A program made the translations under genes and the position numbers. A DNA stretch of 64,000 bases from FEN-1219 sp963713355 (GTDB taxonomy: Bacteria; Pseudomonadota; Gammaproteobacteria; Steroidobacterales; Rariloculaceae). This document shows positions 1 to 8,718 of this stretch, piece by piece. The stretch lies in contig CAVQLK010000010.1 of NCBI GenBank assembly GCA_963713355.1, positions 248,001 to 312,000 on the forward strand, given 5' to 3'. The notes under the pieces were generated by a model. It worked only from the letters and a program-made list of their open reading frames with translations, had not been told where the DNA came from and did not search any database. Numbering within the stretch: the first letter of the stretch is position 1; each line of letters begins with the position of its first letter.

Positions 1-1089
1 TATGGTGGGCTCGAGCACCGGGCGTCGACGAGCCTCATCTTCGGCCGCGACGATTTGCCGAAGACCGGCGAGACGACGCCGTCGCGCGAATATCAGCGCT
101 TCCTCGCGCTCGCGAGCCACGAGTACTTTCACACCTGGCACGTGAAGCGCACGAAGCCCGCGGCTTTCATGCCGTATCGTCTCGACCGCCGCAACCACAC
201 GCGGCTGCTTTGGGTCTTCGAAGGCATCACGAGCTACTACCAGGAGCTGATGCTGCTGCGCAGCGGCGTGTTGGGCATCAACGCATTCCTGCAACGCACG
301 GGTGAGCTGCTGACGCGCGTGTACAGAACGCCGGGGCGGTTTCGCCAGAGCCTCGAGGAGTCGAGCTTCGACGCGTGGGACGTGCTGTATCGGCCGGAGG
401 CACATCACGCGAATACGACGATCAGCTACTACACGAAAGGCGCGATGGTCGCGCTCGCGCTCGATCTCAAGCTGCGGCTCGACACGGCCGGGCGCACGTC
501 GCTCGACGACGTCGTGCGCGAGCTGTGGCTTCGCTATGGCGCGCACGGCGTGGGCGTTCCCGAGGACGGTTTCGAGCGGCTCGCCGCCGAAATCAGCGGC
601 CTCGACCTTGCGGGCTTTTTCACGAGCGCCGTGCGCGGCACCGAGGATCCGCCGCTCAAAGACCTGCTCGCGCAGTTCGGCGTGGCCCTCGAGCTGCGTG
701 CAGCAGCCGGCGCGGACGATCGCGGCGGGACGCCGCGCGCCGGCGGCGGCGGCGAGCTGCTGTCAATCGGCGTCGCAGTCCGCGAGCGCGAGCACGGGCT
801 CGAGCTCACGAGCGTGCTCGACGGCGGCGTCGCCGAGCGCGCGGGGCTCAACCCCGGCGACGTGCTGATCGCGATCGACCGCCTGCGCGTGACGGGCCGC
901 AACCTCGCGCGCCGTCTCGCTCGCTTCGAGAGCGGCGAGCGCGTGACGGCGAGCGTGTTTCGCGGCGACGAGCTGCTCGAGGTCGGCATCGTCCTCGAAG
1001 CCGCGCCGCTCGATACCTGCTACCTCGCCGTGCGCGATCCGGCGGCGCCTTCGGCCGTCGAGCGGCGCCGGGCGTGGCTAGGCGCGTGA
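1..1089 (+). CDS. M61 family glycyl aminopeptidase with PDZ domain, 5' end outside the window
   Basis: The reading frame is open from the first base and lacks its N-terminal part. The first visible residues read YGGLEH, typical of M61 peptidases. The zinc site follows as HEYFH (HExxH) with the downstream glutamate in WVFEGITSYY. The last ~90 residues form a PDZ domain (GVAERAGLNPGDVL), as in M61 enzymes that bind peptide C-termini. The family removes N-terminal residues, preferring glycine, in the periplasm or cytoplasm. The signal sequence that would settle location is off the window. It is followed 50 bp later by plsY on the same strand. The family call is firm; the substrate is not known. 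Confidence 0.9.
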   Translation, partial: YGGLEHRASTSLIFGRDDLPKTGETTPSREYQRFLALASHEYFHTWHVKRTKPAAFMPYRLDRRNHTRLLWVFEGITSYYQELMLLRSGVLGINAFLQRTGELLTRVYRTPGRFRQSLEESSFDAWDVLYRPEAHHANTTISYYTKGAMVALALDLKLRLDTAGRTSLDDVVRELWLRYGAHGVGVPEDGFERLAAEISGLDLAGFFTSAVRGTEDPPLKDLLAQFGVALELRAAAGADDRGGTPRAGGGGELLSIGVAVREREHGLELTSVLDGGVAERAGLNPGDVLIAIDRLRVTGRNLARRLARFESGERVTASVFRGDELLEVGIVLEAAPLDTCYLAVRDPAAPSAVERRRAWLGA

Positions 1090-1139
1090 CGGCGCCGTAC
1101 CATTGCGGCAGCCGCAGCGAATCGGCCTAGAGGCAGCGC

Positions 1140-1793
1140 ATGATCGAGCTCGGGCTCAAGGTCACGTTGGCGTATCTCGTCGGCGCCGTGCTCGGCAGCC
1201 TGCTCGTCGGCTTCTTCTACGGCGGCGTCGACATACGCAAGATCGGCAGCGGAAATGCCGGCGGCACGAATGCGCTGCGTACGCAGGGCAAGGTGTTCGC
1301 GCTGTGGGTCATGATCGTCGACATCGGCAAGGGGATCTTCGCGGCCGCCGTGATTCCACCGCTCGCGATCAAGGGCATCGGCATCGACCCTACGGTAGAC
1401 CGCGCGCTCGTGCTCTATGGCGTCGCTTTCGCCGCGATCCTGGGGCACGTGTTTCCCGTGTGGTTCGGGTTCCGCGGCGGCAAAGGCGGCGCAACGGCCG
1501 CAGGGCTCGTGTGCTATCTAGCGCCCGCGGCGGCGCTACCCGTGCTCGGCTCCTGGCTGCTGCTCGTGTTCACGACGGGGTTCGTCGGGCTCGCGACGAT
1601 CAGCGCCTCGCTGGTCGCGGTGATCTTCCTCGGTTTTACGGTCTTGCCGGAGCAGAGCGGCCTGTTCTTGTTCGCCTGCGCTACCGCCGTCCTCCTGATC
1701 TACGCACACCGCGGCAACATCCGGCGCATGCTCGACGGCACGGAATCGCGGTTCGCGAGCCCGGCGGCGCGCTGGCTGCGCCGCGGCCAGTAG
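1140..1793 (+). CDS. plsY: Acyl-phosphate:glycerol-3-phosphate acyltransferase PlsY
   Basis: PlsY transfers an acyl group from acyl-phosphate to glycerol-3-phosphate at the inner membrane, the first step of phospholipid synthesis. The 217-residue protein is mostly hydrophobic and has the three PlsY signatures: an N-terminal GSLLVGF segment, the IGSGNAGGTNALR loop, and GHVFPVWFGFRGGKG near residues 105-120. Length fits the family (about 190-220). The ATG at 1140 is the first start in frame and gives the expected N-terminal membrane helix. The gene ends 6 bp before birA and is probably co-transcribed with it. Confidence 0.95.
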   Translation: MIELGLKVTLAYLVGAVLGSLLVGFFYGGVDIRKIGSGNAGGTNALRTQGKVFALWVMIVDIGKGIFAAAVIPPLAIKGIGIDPTVDRALVLYGVAFAAILGHVFPVWFGFRGGKGGATAAGLVCYLAPAAALPVLGSWLLLVFTTGFVGLATISASLVAVIFLGFTVLPEQSGLFLFACATAVLLIYAHRGNIRRMLDGTESRFASPAARWLRRGQ

Positions 1794-1799
1794 ACGCGC

Positions 1800-2783
1800 G
1801 TGACGGTCGAGCGCTTGCTTCATGCCTTGGCCGACGGCCGAACGCATTCCGGCGAGGAGCTCGCACGTGCGTTCGGTGTCACGCGTGCCGCGATCTGGAA
1901 GCAAGTCGACAAGCTCGCCGACTGGGGGCTCGACGTCGAGGCCGTGCTCGGAGCCGGCTACCGGTTGCGGCGCGGGCTCGATCTGCTCGATACCGACGCC
2001 CTGCGCGCGGCTCTCGAGCCCGACGTCGCCGCACGTATCGCAAAGCTCGACGTGTATACGGAGGTCGACTCGACGAACCGGCGCCTGCTCGCCGCGCCGC
2101 CGCCGCTCGGCAAGCTCGACGTCTGCATCGCGGAGTTCCAGACGGCGGGCCGCGGGCGGCGCGGCCGGCGTTGGAGTGCGCCGCTCGGCAGCGGCATCTG
2201 CTTGTCGGTCGGCTGGCAATTCGCCGGCATGCCGGCGGAGCCTGCTGCGCTGACGCTCGCCGTCGGCGTCGCCGTGCGCCGCGTTATCGAGCGCGTGGTA
2301 GGCCTCACGATCGCGCTCAAGTGGCCGAACGATCTCGTCTTCGACGAGCGCAAGCTTGGCGGCATCCTGCTCGAGCTCGACGCCGAAGCGCACGGCGCCG
2401 CGCACGTCGTCGCGGGTCTCGGGCTCAACGTCGCATTGCCGCCCGCGCTTTTGCCATCCCTCAGCGATTGGCCGCGCGGCGCCGTCGACCTCGCGACGGC
2501 GCTCGGCAAGCCGCCGCCGCGTGCCGCGCTCGCGGGCGCGCTCGTCAACGAGCTCGCCGGCGTGCTCGAGGACTACCCCACGCAAGGCTTCGCCGCGTAT
2601 CGCACCGAATGGCGGTCCGCCGACTTCCTGCGCGGCCGTGCCGTGAGCCTCGACGAGCCGGCGGGACGCGTGTTCGGCACCGCGCTCGGCATCGATAGCG
2701 ACGGCGCGCTGCTCGTCGAGACCGAAGCCGGCGCGCGGCGGCGCGTCGTCGCCGGCGATGTCAGCGTGCGGGAATGCCCATGA
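1800..2783 (+). CDS. birA: Bifunctional biotin-[acetyl-CoA-carboxylase] ligase / biotin operon repressor BirA
   Basis: BirA activates biotin with ATP and attaches it to the biotin carboxyl carrier protein. Versions with an N-terminal helix-turn-helix also repress biotin genes. Here residues ~1-65 form that HTH (ELARAFGVTRAAIWKQVDKL). The catalytic core follows with the GRGRRGRRW biotinyl-AMP loop near residues 118-126, then KWPNDL and GGILLE. Length (327 residues) matches the two-domain class. The start is a GTG six bases after plsY. The end overlaps coaX, so plsY-birA-coaX-SPOR looks like one operon. Confidence 0.95.
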   Translation: MTVERLLHALADGRTHSGEELARAFGVTRAAIWKQVDKLADWGLDVEAVLGAGYRLRRGLDLLDTDALRAALEPDVAARIAKLDVYTEVDSTNRRLLAAPPPLGKLDVCIAEFQTAGRGRRGRRWSAPLGSGICLSVGWQFAGMPAEPAALTLAVGVAVRRVIERVVGLTIALKWPNDLVFDERKLGGILLELDAEAHGAAHVVAGLGLNVALPPALLPSLSDWPRGAVDLATALGKPPPRAALAGALVNELAGVLEDYPTQGFAAYRTEWRSADFLRGRAVSLDEPAGRVFGTALGIDSDGALLVETEAGARRRVVAGDVSVRECP

Positions 2784-3538
2784 CCGTGCTCGTCGACATC
2801 GGCAATACGCGTATCAAGTGGGCGACGCTCGCCGAGGGCCGGCTCGTCCGCCGCGGCAGCGCAGTGCATCGCGACTCGCTGGACGGCGCGATCGCGGAGT
2901 TCGCGGCAACGCTGCCGGCCGAGCCGCGCATCATCGCCGCGAATGTCGCCGGTGAGCGCGTAGCGGAACGTCTCCGGGCGCTCGTCGCAACGCGTCCGGG
3001 TGCCTCGCTCGATCTTGTCGCGACCTCGGCCGAGCGGTTCGGGGTTCGCTGCGCGTACGCGGATCCGAGCAGGCTCGGCGTCGACCGTTGGGTGGCCTTG
3101 CTCGCGGCGTACTGCCGCGCGGCGGGGGCTGCGTGCGCCATCGATGCCGGCACCGCGGTCACGTTCGATGCCGTCGACGCGGCGGGAACGCATCTCGGCG
3201 GCCTGATCTTTCCCGGCGTCGGCTTGCTCGCGACGGCGCTCGACCGCAACACGAGCGACATCGGCAACACGGCGGCCGCGCCTGCAGCGGCTCGCGGTCT
3301 CGAGCTCCTTGGCCGCAACACGGACGCCGCCGTTGGGCACGCCGCGTGGCTCGCGCTGTCCGCTGCGCTCGATCGAGCCGTCGTCACCGTCGAGCGCGCG
3401 CTCGGCACGAAGCCCGTCGTGTACTTGACGGGCGGCGACGCCGAGGCGCTTCTAGGTTGGCTGGAAACTCGAGTCGAACTGCGGGCAGACTTGGTGCTGG
3501 AAGGCCTCGCGTTGTTCGCGGACGCGCAAGTATGCTGA
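2774..3538 (+). CDS. coaX: Type III pantothenate kinase CoaX
   Basis: CoaX phosphorylates pantothenate, the first committed step of coenzyme A synthesis. The protein opens with LVDIGNTRIKW, the acidic phosphate-binding motif of the ASKHA fold. It later shows DRWVALLAAY and the DAGTAVTFD motif around residues 118-128, then GGLIFPG. Length (254) fits. Two ATGs are possible: 2774, overlapping birA by 10 bases, or 2780, giving an ATGA junction with the birA stop. The birA-coaX pairing is common in gammaproteobacteria that lack CoaA. Confidence 0.94.
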   Translation: MPMTVLVDIGNTRIKWATLAEGRLVRRGSAVHRDSLDGAIAEFAATLPAEPRIIAANVAGERVAERLRALVATRPGASLDLVATSAERFGVRCAYADPSRLGVDRWVALLAAYCRAAGAACAIDAGTAVTFDAVDAAGTHLGGLIFPGVGLLATALDRNTSDIGNTAAAPAAARGLELLGRNTDAAVGHAAWLALSAALDRAVVTVERALGTKPVVYLTGGDAEALLGWLETRVELRADLVLEGLALFADAQVC

Positions 3539-4320
3539 TGCGCAATCTTGTTCTCGTGCTCGTGCTCGTGAATCTCGCGTTCGCCGCGTGGAGTGCGTGG
3601 TTCGCGGCGCCGGCCAACGTGGGACGTCCGTCCGACGAAGGGTTGCCGGCGCTCACGCTCGTCAGCGAGCTGCCGGCCGATCTGCGTAGCAGCGGGGTCG
3701 TAGCGGAGCCGGCCGACGCCGCCACCGAGGACCTGCCCGTTCCGCCTGCCGACGTCGTCGCACCGGCTGTCGTTTCGGACGCAGGGCTCGATGCCGGCGC
3801 AGCGCCCGACGAGCCGCCGGCCGACGCCGGCGTGCAAGCCGCAGCGCGCTGCACGAGCGTCGGCCCGTTTCGCGAGCTTTCGCAAGCCGCGACTGCGGCC
3901 GCGGCTCTGCGCAACGCGGGCTATGAGCCGGTTCAGCGCGTCGTCGAGGGCGACGTGTGGAGCGGTTACTGGGTGTACCTTCCGGCGATCGCGACCGAGG
4001 AGCAAGCCAACGACACCCTCGCGAAGATCCGCGAGGGAGTCCGCGAGGCGCGCATCCCGGATGCCTATGTCATCCGCAACAGCGACAGCGGCAATCTCGT
4101 CTCGCTCGGGGTGTTCAGCGAGATCAGCGGCGTCAGCCGGCTGCGTGACGAGGTGCGCGCGCTCGGTTTCGAGCCGCAAGTCGTCGATCGCACGCGCCGC
4201 GCGACGGTGTACTGGATCGACGTCGTGCTAGCGCCGGGCCGGACGCTGGATTTCGACGCGCTGCAGCCGCCGGGCCGCATCATCCGGCTCGAGCAGCGGA
4301 GCTGCGAGGCGCCCGCCTAG
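3532..4320 (+). CDS. SPOR-domain membrane protein
   Basis: A single hydrophobic helix lies at residues ~4-25. A long Pro/Ala/Asp-rich linker follows, and then a C-terminal region of about 150 residues that reads as a SPOR domain (CTSVGPFRELSQAATAAAAL..., YWVYLPA..., SLGVF). SPOR domains bind denuded septal peptidoglycan, so the protein probably sits in the inner membrane facing the periplasm. It overlaps the end of coaX (ATG at 3532 or 3538), and a SPOR protein after coaX is also found in related bacteria. Its specific role in division is not shown by the sequence. Confidence 0.85.
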   Translation: MLMRNLVLVLVLVNLAFAAWSAWFAAPANVGRPSDEGLPALTLVSELPADLRSSGVVAEPADAATEDLPVPPADVVAPAVVSDAGLDAGAAPDEPPADAGVQAAARCTSVGPFRELSQAATAAAALRNAGYEPVQRVVEGDVWSGYWVYLPAIATEEQANDTLAKIREGVREARIPDAYVIRNSDSGNLVSLGVFSEISGVSRLRDEVRALGFEPQVVDRTRRATVYWIDVVLAPGRTLDFDALQPPGRIIRLEQRSCEAPA

Positions 4321-4427
4321 CGTTTTCGGCCAATAGAGGATTCTTCAGCGACCGTCGTAACGTACGATGTAGCCGCTTCGGGTATCGTTTCCGCTGCCTT
4401 TCTGCCGACGTTCAAGGAGCAAGACCC

Positions 4428-5174
4428 ATGAGACTCATGAAACCGACGACTTGGCTATTGGCCTCGTGCGTGGTCGGCAGCCTGCTCGCCCCGCTCGCGC
4501 AAGCACAGAACGACCAAGCGGCGCGCATGGAAACGGCGCTGCTGTCGCCGAGCCGGCCCTCCGATGACAAGCAGCGCGATGCCGCCCGCAAGCCAATCCA
4601 GACCGTGCAGTTCCTCGGTATCGAGACCGGCGACACCGTCATCGACGTGATCGCCGCCGGCGGCTGGTTCACCGAGGTGCTGTCGGCGGCCGTCGGCCCG
4701 AGCGGCAAGGTGCTCGCTCAGAATCCGCAGTTCTTCGTCTCGCAACCGGACTTCGCAGCGACCGAGAAGGCGCGCCATGACCGGCTCGGGAACGTGCAGC
4801 CCGTGCACGGCGAGCTCGCGGCGGCAGGTATCGTCGCGCAAGCCGATGCCGCGGTCACGGCGTTGAATCTTCACGATATCTACAACGGCCAGGGCGGCGA
4901 GGCAGCGGCTGTCGCGTTCGCGAAGGGCGTCTACGACGCACTGAAGCCCGGGGCCGTCTTCGGCGTCATCGATCACGTTGGCATCGAAGGTCAGAACAAC
5001 GCGCAGTTCCACCGCATGCAAATCGCACAGGCGCGAGATGTGCTGACGAAGGCGGGTTTCAGGATCGAAGCCGAAGCGGACATTCTCGAAAACCCCGGCG
5101 ACGACCACACGAAACCTGTCCGCGACATGGGCGGGCGCACGGACCAGTTCCTGATTCGCGCGCGCAAGCCGTAA
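4428..5174 (+). CDS. Exported class I methyltransferase-like protein (COG4798 type)
   Basis: The first ~26 residues are a signal peptide ending at AQA|Q. The mature part resembles a class I S-adenosylmethionine methyltransferase: DTVIDVIAAGGWFTEVL is the SAM-binding strand-loop, and PGAVFGVIDHVG comes later. Predicted methyltransferases with a signal peptide are known as a family, but their substrate is not. A SAM enzyme outside the cytoplasm would lack cofactor, so the domain may bind something else. The ATG at 4428 follows an AAGGAG-like site (aaggagcaag). The gene stands alone between the SPOR gene and tRNA-Thr. Confidence 0.75.
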   Translation: MRLMKPTTWLLASCVVGSLLAPLAQAQNDQAARMETALLSPSRPSDDKQRDAARKPIQTVQFLGIETGDTVIDVIAAGGWFTEVLSAAVGPSGKVLAQNPQFFVSQPDFAATEKARHDRLGNVQPVHGELAAAGIVAQADAAVTALNLHDIYNGQGGEAAAVAFAKGVYDALKPGAVFGVIDHVGIEGQNNAQFHRMQIAQARDVLTKAGFRIEAEADILENPGDDHTKPVRDMGGRTDQFLIRARKP

Positions 5175-5198
5175 CGCCGTCGTTCGGCCCTAGGGCGC

Positions 5199-5204
5199 TA
5201 TAAT
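5199..5204 (+). promoter_or_regulatory. -10 box of the tRNA-Thr promoter
   Basis: A perfect TATAAT lies 50 bp before the tRNA and is followed by a GC-rich discriminator (gcgcggcg), as in stringently controlled stable-RNA promoters. No convincing -35 hexamer was seen at the expected distance. Confidence 0.6.
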
Positions 5205-5253
5205 GCGCGGCGTTCGTCGCCGCCTACGGGAGGGCCACGGCGAAGAGCCCGGC

Positions 5254-5328
5254 GCCGGTGTAGCACAGCGGTAGTGCAGCGGTTTTGTAAACCGAAGGTC
5301 GGGAGTTCGATCCTCTCCACCGGCACCA
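5254..5328 (+). tRNA. tRNA-Thr (anticodon TGT)
   Basis: A full cloverleaf can be drawn. The acceptor stem GCCGGTG pairs with CACCGGC, the D-stem GCAC with GTGC, the anticodon loop is TTTGTAA with TGT at 5286-5288, and the T-arm contains GTTCGATCC. The discriminator is A and CCA is encoded at 5326-5328. The outermost anticodon-stem pair (5279/5295) is a G-A mismatch. TGT reads ACA and ACG-type threonine codons. It corresponds in anticodon and neighbourhood to thrU, which follows birA-coaA in E. coli, but no Tyr/Gly/Thr tRNAs or tuf follow here. Confidence 0.96.
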
Positions 5329-5535
5329 TTCTTCTTCCGCCGAAATCCACACGTTCTGCAAAGCGTCGAGCCGGCCGTACCGGTAGCGTCGAGCGCCGCA
5401 AAGAATCCAGCCGAGCCCGGCGGATCGGTCGACAGGGCCGTATCGTGGATCCGCTCGTCCCAATACGCACGTATTGCGGCGTCGATCGCACGTGGAGCAG
5501 CTTTAGCCGTCGCGGCCATGAAGTTCCGTCCGTGC

Positions 5536-6594
5536 TCAACGGAGTTCGCCAACGGCGCGCCTCACGCCGAGCCGATAACGCTTGTAGCGCAAATACCAGC
5601 TCGGTGCCAATGCGAGGCCAGCATGTGAGAGCCATTCGTGGCGATAGGCGCCCTCTCGAGTGAGCCGCGCGAGCGCCTGCAGCCGCGTCGCGAACGATGG
5701 GCTGAGCAGCGGCTCCGTCATCTCTGCATGCAGCAGGGAGCGTTGCACGGCCGCTTCCAGCCGCGCGAGCTCCGCAGCGCGCTCCGGTGCAAACCGCGCG
5801 GCCATGTCGATGTCCGCTAAACGACTCCGCGCCGCGCGCCGCGCGTGCTCGAGGCCGCGCCGCATGCGTACGCCGTAATCTTCGATCGAAGCGAATCGTT
5901 GCCAATCCGCCGTGAGGCTCGCGGCATGGCGGCGAACGTTCACGAGCGGCTCGGCGACGAACTCGACGTCGCCGAGCAAGCTCGCGCGAAACGGCAACAC
6001 CACGTCCTCGTTGAGGTCGGGCGGCACGGGTCCGAAGCGCTCGACGACGGCACGGCGTACTGCAAGCGTTCCCCCGGCCGCATAGGCGTCGATTCCGGCA
6101 AACCAAGCCGGCACGTCCGCACCGGATGGCGGATGTGGCACGTTGCCTCGGCCGCGCGGCCGCCCCGCGCCGTCGATCAGCGATACCTGCGAATAGGCTG
6201 CAAATGCGCGCGGATTCCGCACGAACCGCTCGAGGAGCGTACGCGCGCGCCGAGGCTCAGCAACGTCGTCGCCGTCGAAGGAAACGAGGATCTCCCCGCT
6301 GCAGAGCGGAAACACATCGTTCAAGTGGGCGCTTTTGTTGCCGGCGTTCGTTGCGCGGCGGTTCAAGACGACGCGATGTGGTCCCGTGTAACGCTCGAGC
6401 TCGGCTTCGACGATCTCGAGCGTAGCATCGGTCGATGCGTCGTCGGAGACGACGATCTCGAGCGGATGGTCCGTGCGTTGCGCGAGCACGCTGCTCACGG
6501 CCTCTGCGACGTACGCTTCGCAGTTATACGTGAGCAGCACGGCCGTGACGGCGGGCGGCCCGTTGGGTCGGGATAGCGGGCTCACTCTCGTCAT
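5536..6594 (-). CDS. Family 2 glycosyltransferase
   Basis: A GT-A fold enzyme of 352 residues. The N-terminus has AVLLTYNCEAYVAEAV, then IVVSDDASTD and the nucleotide-sugar/metal motif SFDGDD near residue 115, with an ED acid motif (NEDVVLPFR) near residue 205. The C-terminal ~100 residues are charged and lack membrane helices. Such enzymes move a sugar from an NDP-sugar to a surface polysaccharide or lipid acceptor. No other polysaccharide genes are adjacent, so the product cannot be named. The gene points toward the tRNA and starts with ATG at 6594. Confidence 0.85.
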   Translation of the reverse strand: MTRVSPLSRPNGPPAVTAVLLTYNCEAYVAEAVSSVLAQRTDHPLEIVVSDDASTDATLEIVEAELERYTGPHRVVLNRRATNAGNKSAHLNDVFPLCSGEILVSFDGDDVAEPRRARTLLERFVRNPRAFAAYSQVSLIDGAGRPRGRGNVPHPPSGADVPAWFAGIDAYAAGGTLAVRRAVVERFGPVPPDLNEDVVLPFRASLLGDVEFVAEPLVNVRRHAASLTADWQRFASIEDYGVRMRRGLEHARRAARSRLADIDMAARFAPERAAELARLEAAVQRSLLHAEMTEPLLSPSFATRLQALARLTREGAYRHEWLSHAGLALAPSWYLRYKRYRLGVRRAVGELR

Positions 6595-7271
6595 GCGCTC
6601 CGGCGATACGGCCGGTCAATGCCTCCGTACGAGCCGCGAAATTATAACGATGACGGCAGCTGCGAGCCGCACGGGCACATGGGGAACGAGACGGCGCGCA
6701 CGTTCGGCACGGGACTCCGACAGTTTATGTCGAAGCAGCGGTGGTCGGGTTCCAAGTACGTCGTCGGCGATCTCGAATGGCCGTCGTCAACGCCAAGCGT
6801 CTGCCGCCGGTCGACACCCTTACCCTTCCGCCGCTCGCGAGATTCCTCGCTAGTTACGGAGCGGGATTTGAAAAGCTCGGGCTCGGCGTACCCCGCGCCT
6901 GGCAGATGGTCGAGAACGCAGAGACCAAGATCGTCGTGAATGATCGCGACGTGGACGGCGACGAGCTGATCGGCGGGCTGCCGGCCGCCACCTATGATCG
7001 ACACACGTCGCCGGGCAGTTCGCGATCCGAATGTTTGCACGAGGCTTTCCGCAATGGACCGAAGAAGAAATCAGCTACACGGTGTTGTGCGTCGAGGGCG
7101 CATACCTCCGACCGGCCGCTGATAACCGGCCGAGCATTGGACATGAGCCCAATAGCCGCCGCTCGCAGCCAGACGCGAAAATCGTGCCCATTCGAAGCCG
7201 CAAAGGCTCGCTTGGGCGAATAGCATCATGCATGCCAACGTACGCCTCGACGCAGGTCCAGGCGTCAGCGG
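6595..7271 (+). other. No intact gene; possible broken coding remnant
   Basis: About 0.7 kb between divergent genes holds no convincing uninterrupted ORF. Two pieces in different plus-strand frames join well if one base is removed near 7010: one ends ...DELIGGLPAATYD (about 6780-7000), the next continues HVAGQFAIRMF...PQWTEEEISYTVL (about 7005-7110). Both have protein-like composition, but I do not recognise the family. It may be a frameshifted gene of the downstream operon. Promoter elements for that operon may also lie here but could not be assigned. Confidence 0.35.
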
Positions 7272-8703
7272 TTGAAAACCTCGGCGCCGGCCGTGCTCGT
7301 CGTGGGCGCCGGCCCTGCCGGAGTCGCGGCCGCGCTTCGTGCAGCCGACTTGGGCGCCGATACCACGCTCGTCACGCGCGGCGAGTTCGGCGGCATGGCG
7401 GCGGCCGACGGGCCGATTCCCGTGCGCACGCTCGCACATGCCGCAAGGTTGCTTCGCGAGGCGCGCCAGCTCGAGGACTACGGCATCGCCGTGCCGGCCC
7501 TGTCGCTGGACTATCCGAAGCTGCTCGGCCGCGTCCGCGAGGTCGTCGCCGAAGCGCGCAGCCGTGCAGCGTTCCGCGAGCAGCTCGATGCCGCCGGCGC
7601 CGTCGTCCACGAGCGAGCCGGTGCGGTGCGGTTCACGGATCCGCACACGATGGAGACGTGCGAGCGGCTTCCGGTTACGCGCCGACAAAATCGTGCTCTG
7701 CACGGGCGGCGTGAGTCGAAAGCTCGCCGTTCCGGGAGCCGAGCTGACGGCAACGCACAGCGACGCGTGGAGCCTGAAGTCCGTTCCCGCCTCGATGCTG
7801 GTGATCGGCGGCGGCGCAACCGGCGCGCAGGTCGCCTCCATTTTCAGCGACTTCGGCACGCAAGTGCAGTTATTCCAGAGCGGCCCGCGGATTCTGCCGA
7901 CTGAAGACGAGGACGTCTCGGCGGCCGTTGCCGCGGCGTTTCGCAGCGCCGGCATGATCGTTCGCGAAGGGTTCGGCGAGATCGAATCGTTCGAGCCGGC
8001 GCTCGGCGGTGTGCGGATGAGCTTCGTGAAGGCCGGTCGCCGCGAGAGCGTCGAGGCCGAGCTGGCCGTCGTCGCAGTCGGCTGGACGGCCGAGGCCTCG
8101 CAGCTGAGCCTCGAGGCTGCAGGTGTCGCGACGACCGCGCGCGGTTTCGTGGGCGTCGATTCGCATCTGCGAACTTCAGCCAACCACGTTTTCGCGGCTG
8201 GCGACGTGACGGGCCGCTTGATGCTGGTCCCACAGGCGCTCCACGACGGTTTCGTCGCGGCGACGAACGCGGTGCTCGGGCCGAAGCTCGCGCTCGAGGA
8301 GAAGCCGAGCCCGATCGGCAGCTTCACGGACCCCGAGTACGCGCAGGTCGGCCTTACCGAAGCCAAGGCTCGCGCTGCCGAGGACGTTGCCGTAGCCGTC
8401 GCGCGCTTCGACTCCGCAGTGCGCACGATCGTCGACGGTCGGCCGACGGGTTTCTGCAAGCTCATCGTGGCGCGCGGCAACCGCCAGATCCTCGGCTGCC
8501 ACGTCGTCGGCGAGCGGGCCGTCGATATCGCGCAGCTGGCCGCCGTCGCGATGTCGGCCCGCATGAGCGTCGATGCGCTGGCGCACGTGCCGCTGTCGTT
8601 TCCGACGCACGCCGGAATTCTCGGGCGCGCGGCGGCGCGCGCGACACGCGAGTTGAATCGCGGCTCCGCGGCGTCACCGCAGCGCGAGCTCCACGCCTCT
8701 TGA
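7272..8703 (+). pseudogene. FAD/NAD(P)-dependent oxidoreductase of the disulfide-reductase fold, one frameshift, no redox disulfide
   Basis: The gene opens (TTG start) with the FAD dinucleotide motif VLVVGAGPAGVAAAL. After one extra base near 7660-7675 it continues in the next frame with CTGG, the NAD(P) motif MLVIGGGATGAQVA, the FAD-binding AAGDVTG and the C-terminal dimerisation domain. The restored length, about 476 residues, fits dihydrolipoamide/mercuric reductase relatives. The usual GGxCxNxGCxPxK segment is replaced by GGMAAADGPIPVRTL, so both redox cysteines are absent and the enzyme cannot use disulfide chemistry. It leads an operon with a DyP peroxidase. The frameshift may be a sequencing error. 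Confidence 0.8.
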
Positions 8704-8718
8704 TACAGGAAGAACACA

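Noticed and set aside
2761..4179. Long minus-strand ORFs opposite birA, coaX and the SPOR gene
   Set aside because: Antisense shadows in GC-rich DNA; low-complexity translation, and strong family matches on the plus strand.
5198..6106. 302-residue minus-strand ORF across the tRNA and the glycosyltransferase
   Set aside because: Covers a certain tRNA and is Arg-rich; the glycosyltransferase motifs are in another frame.
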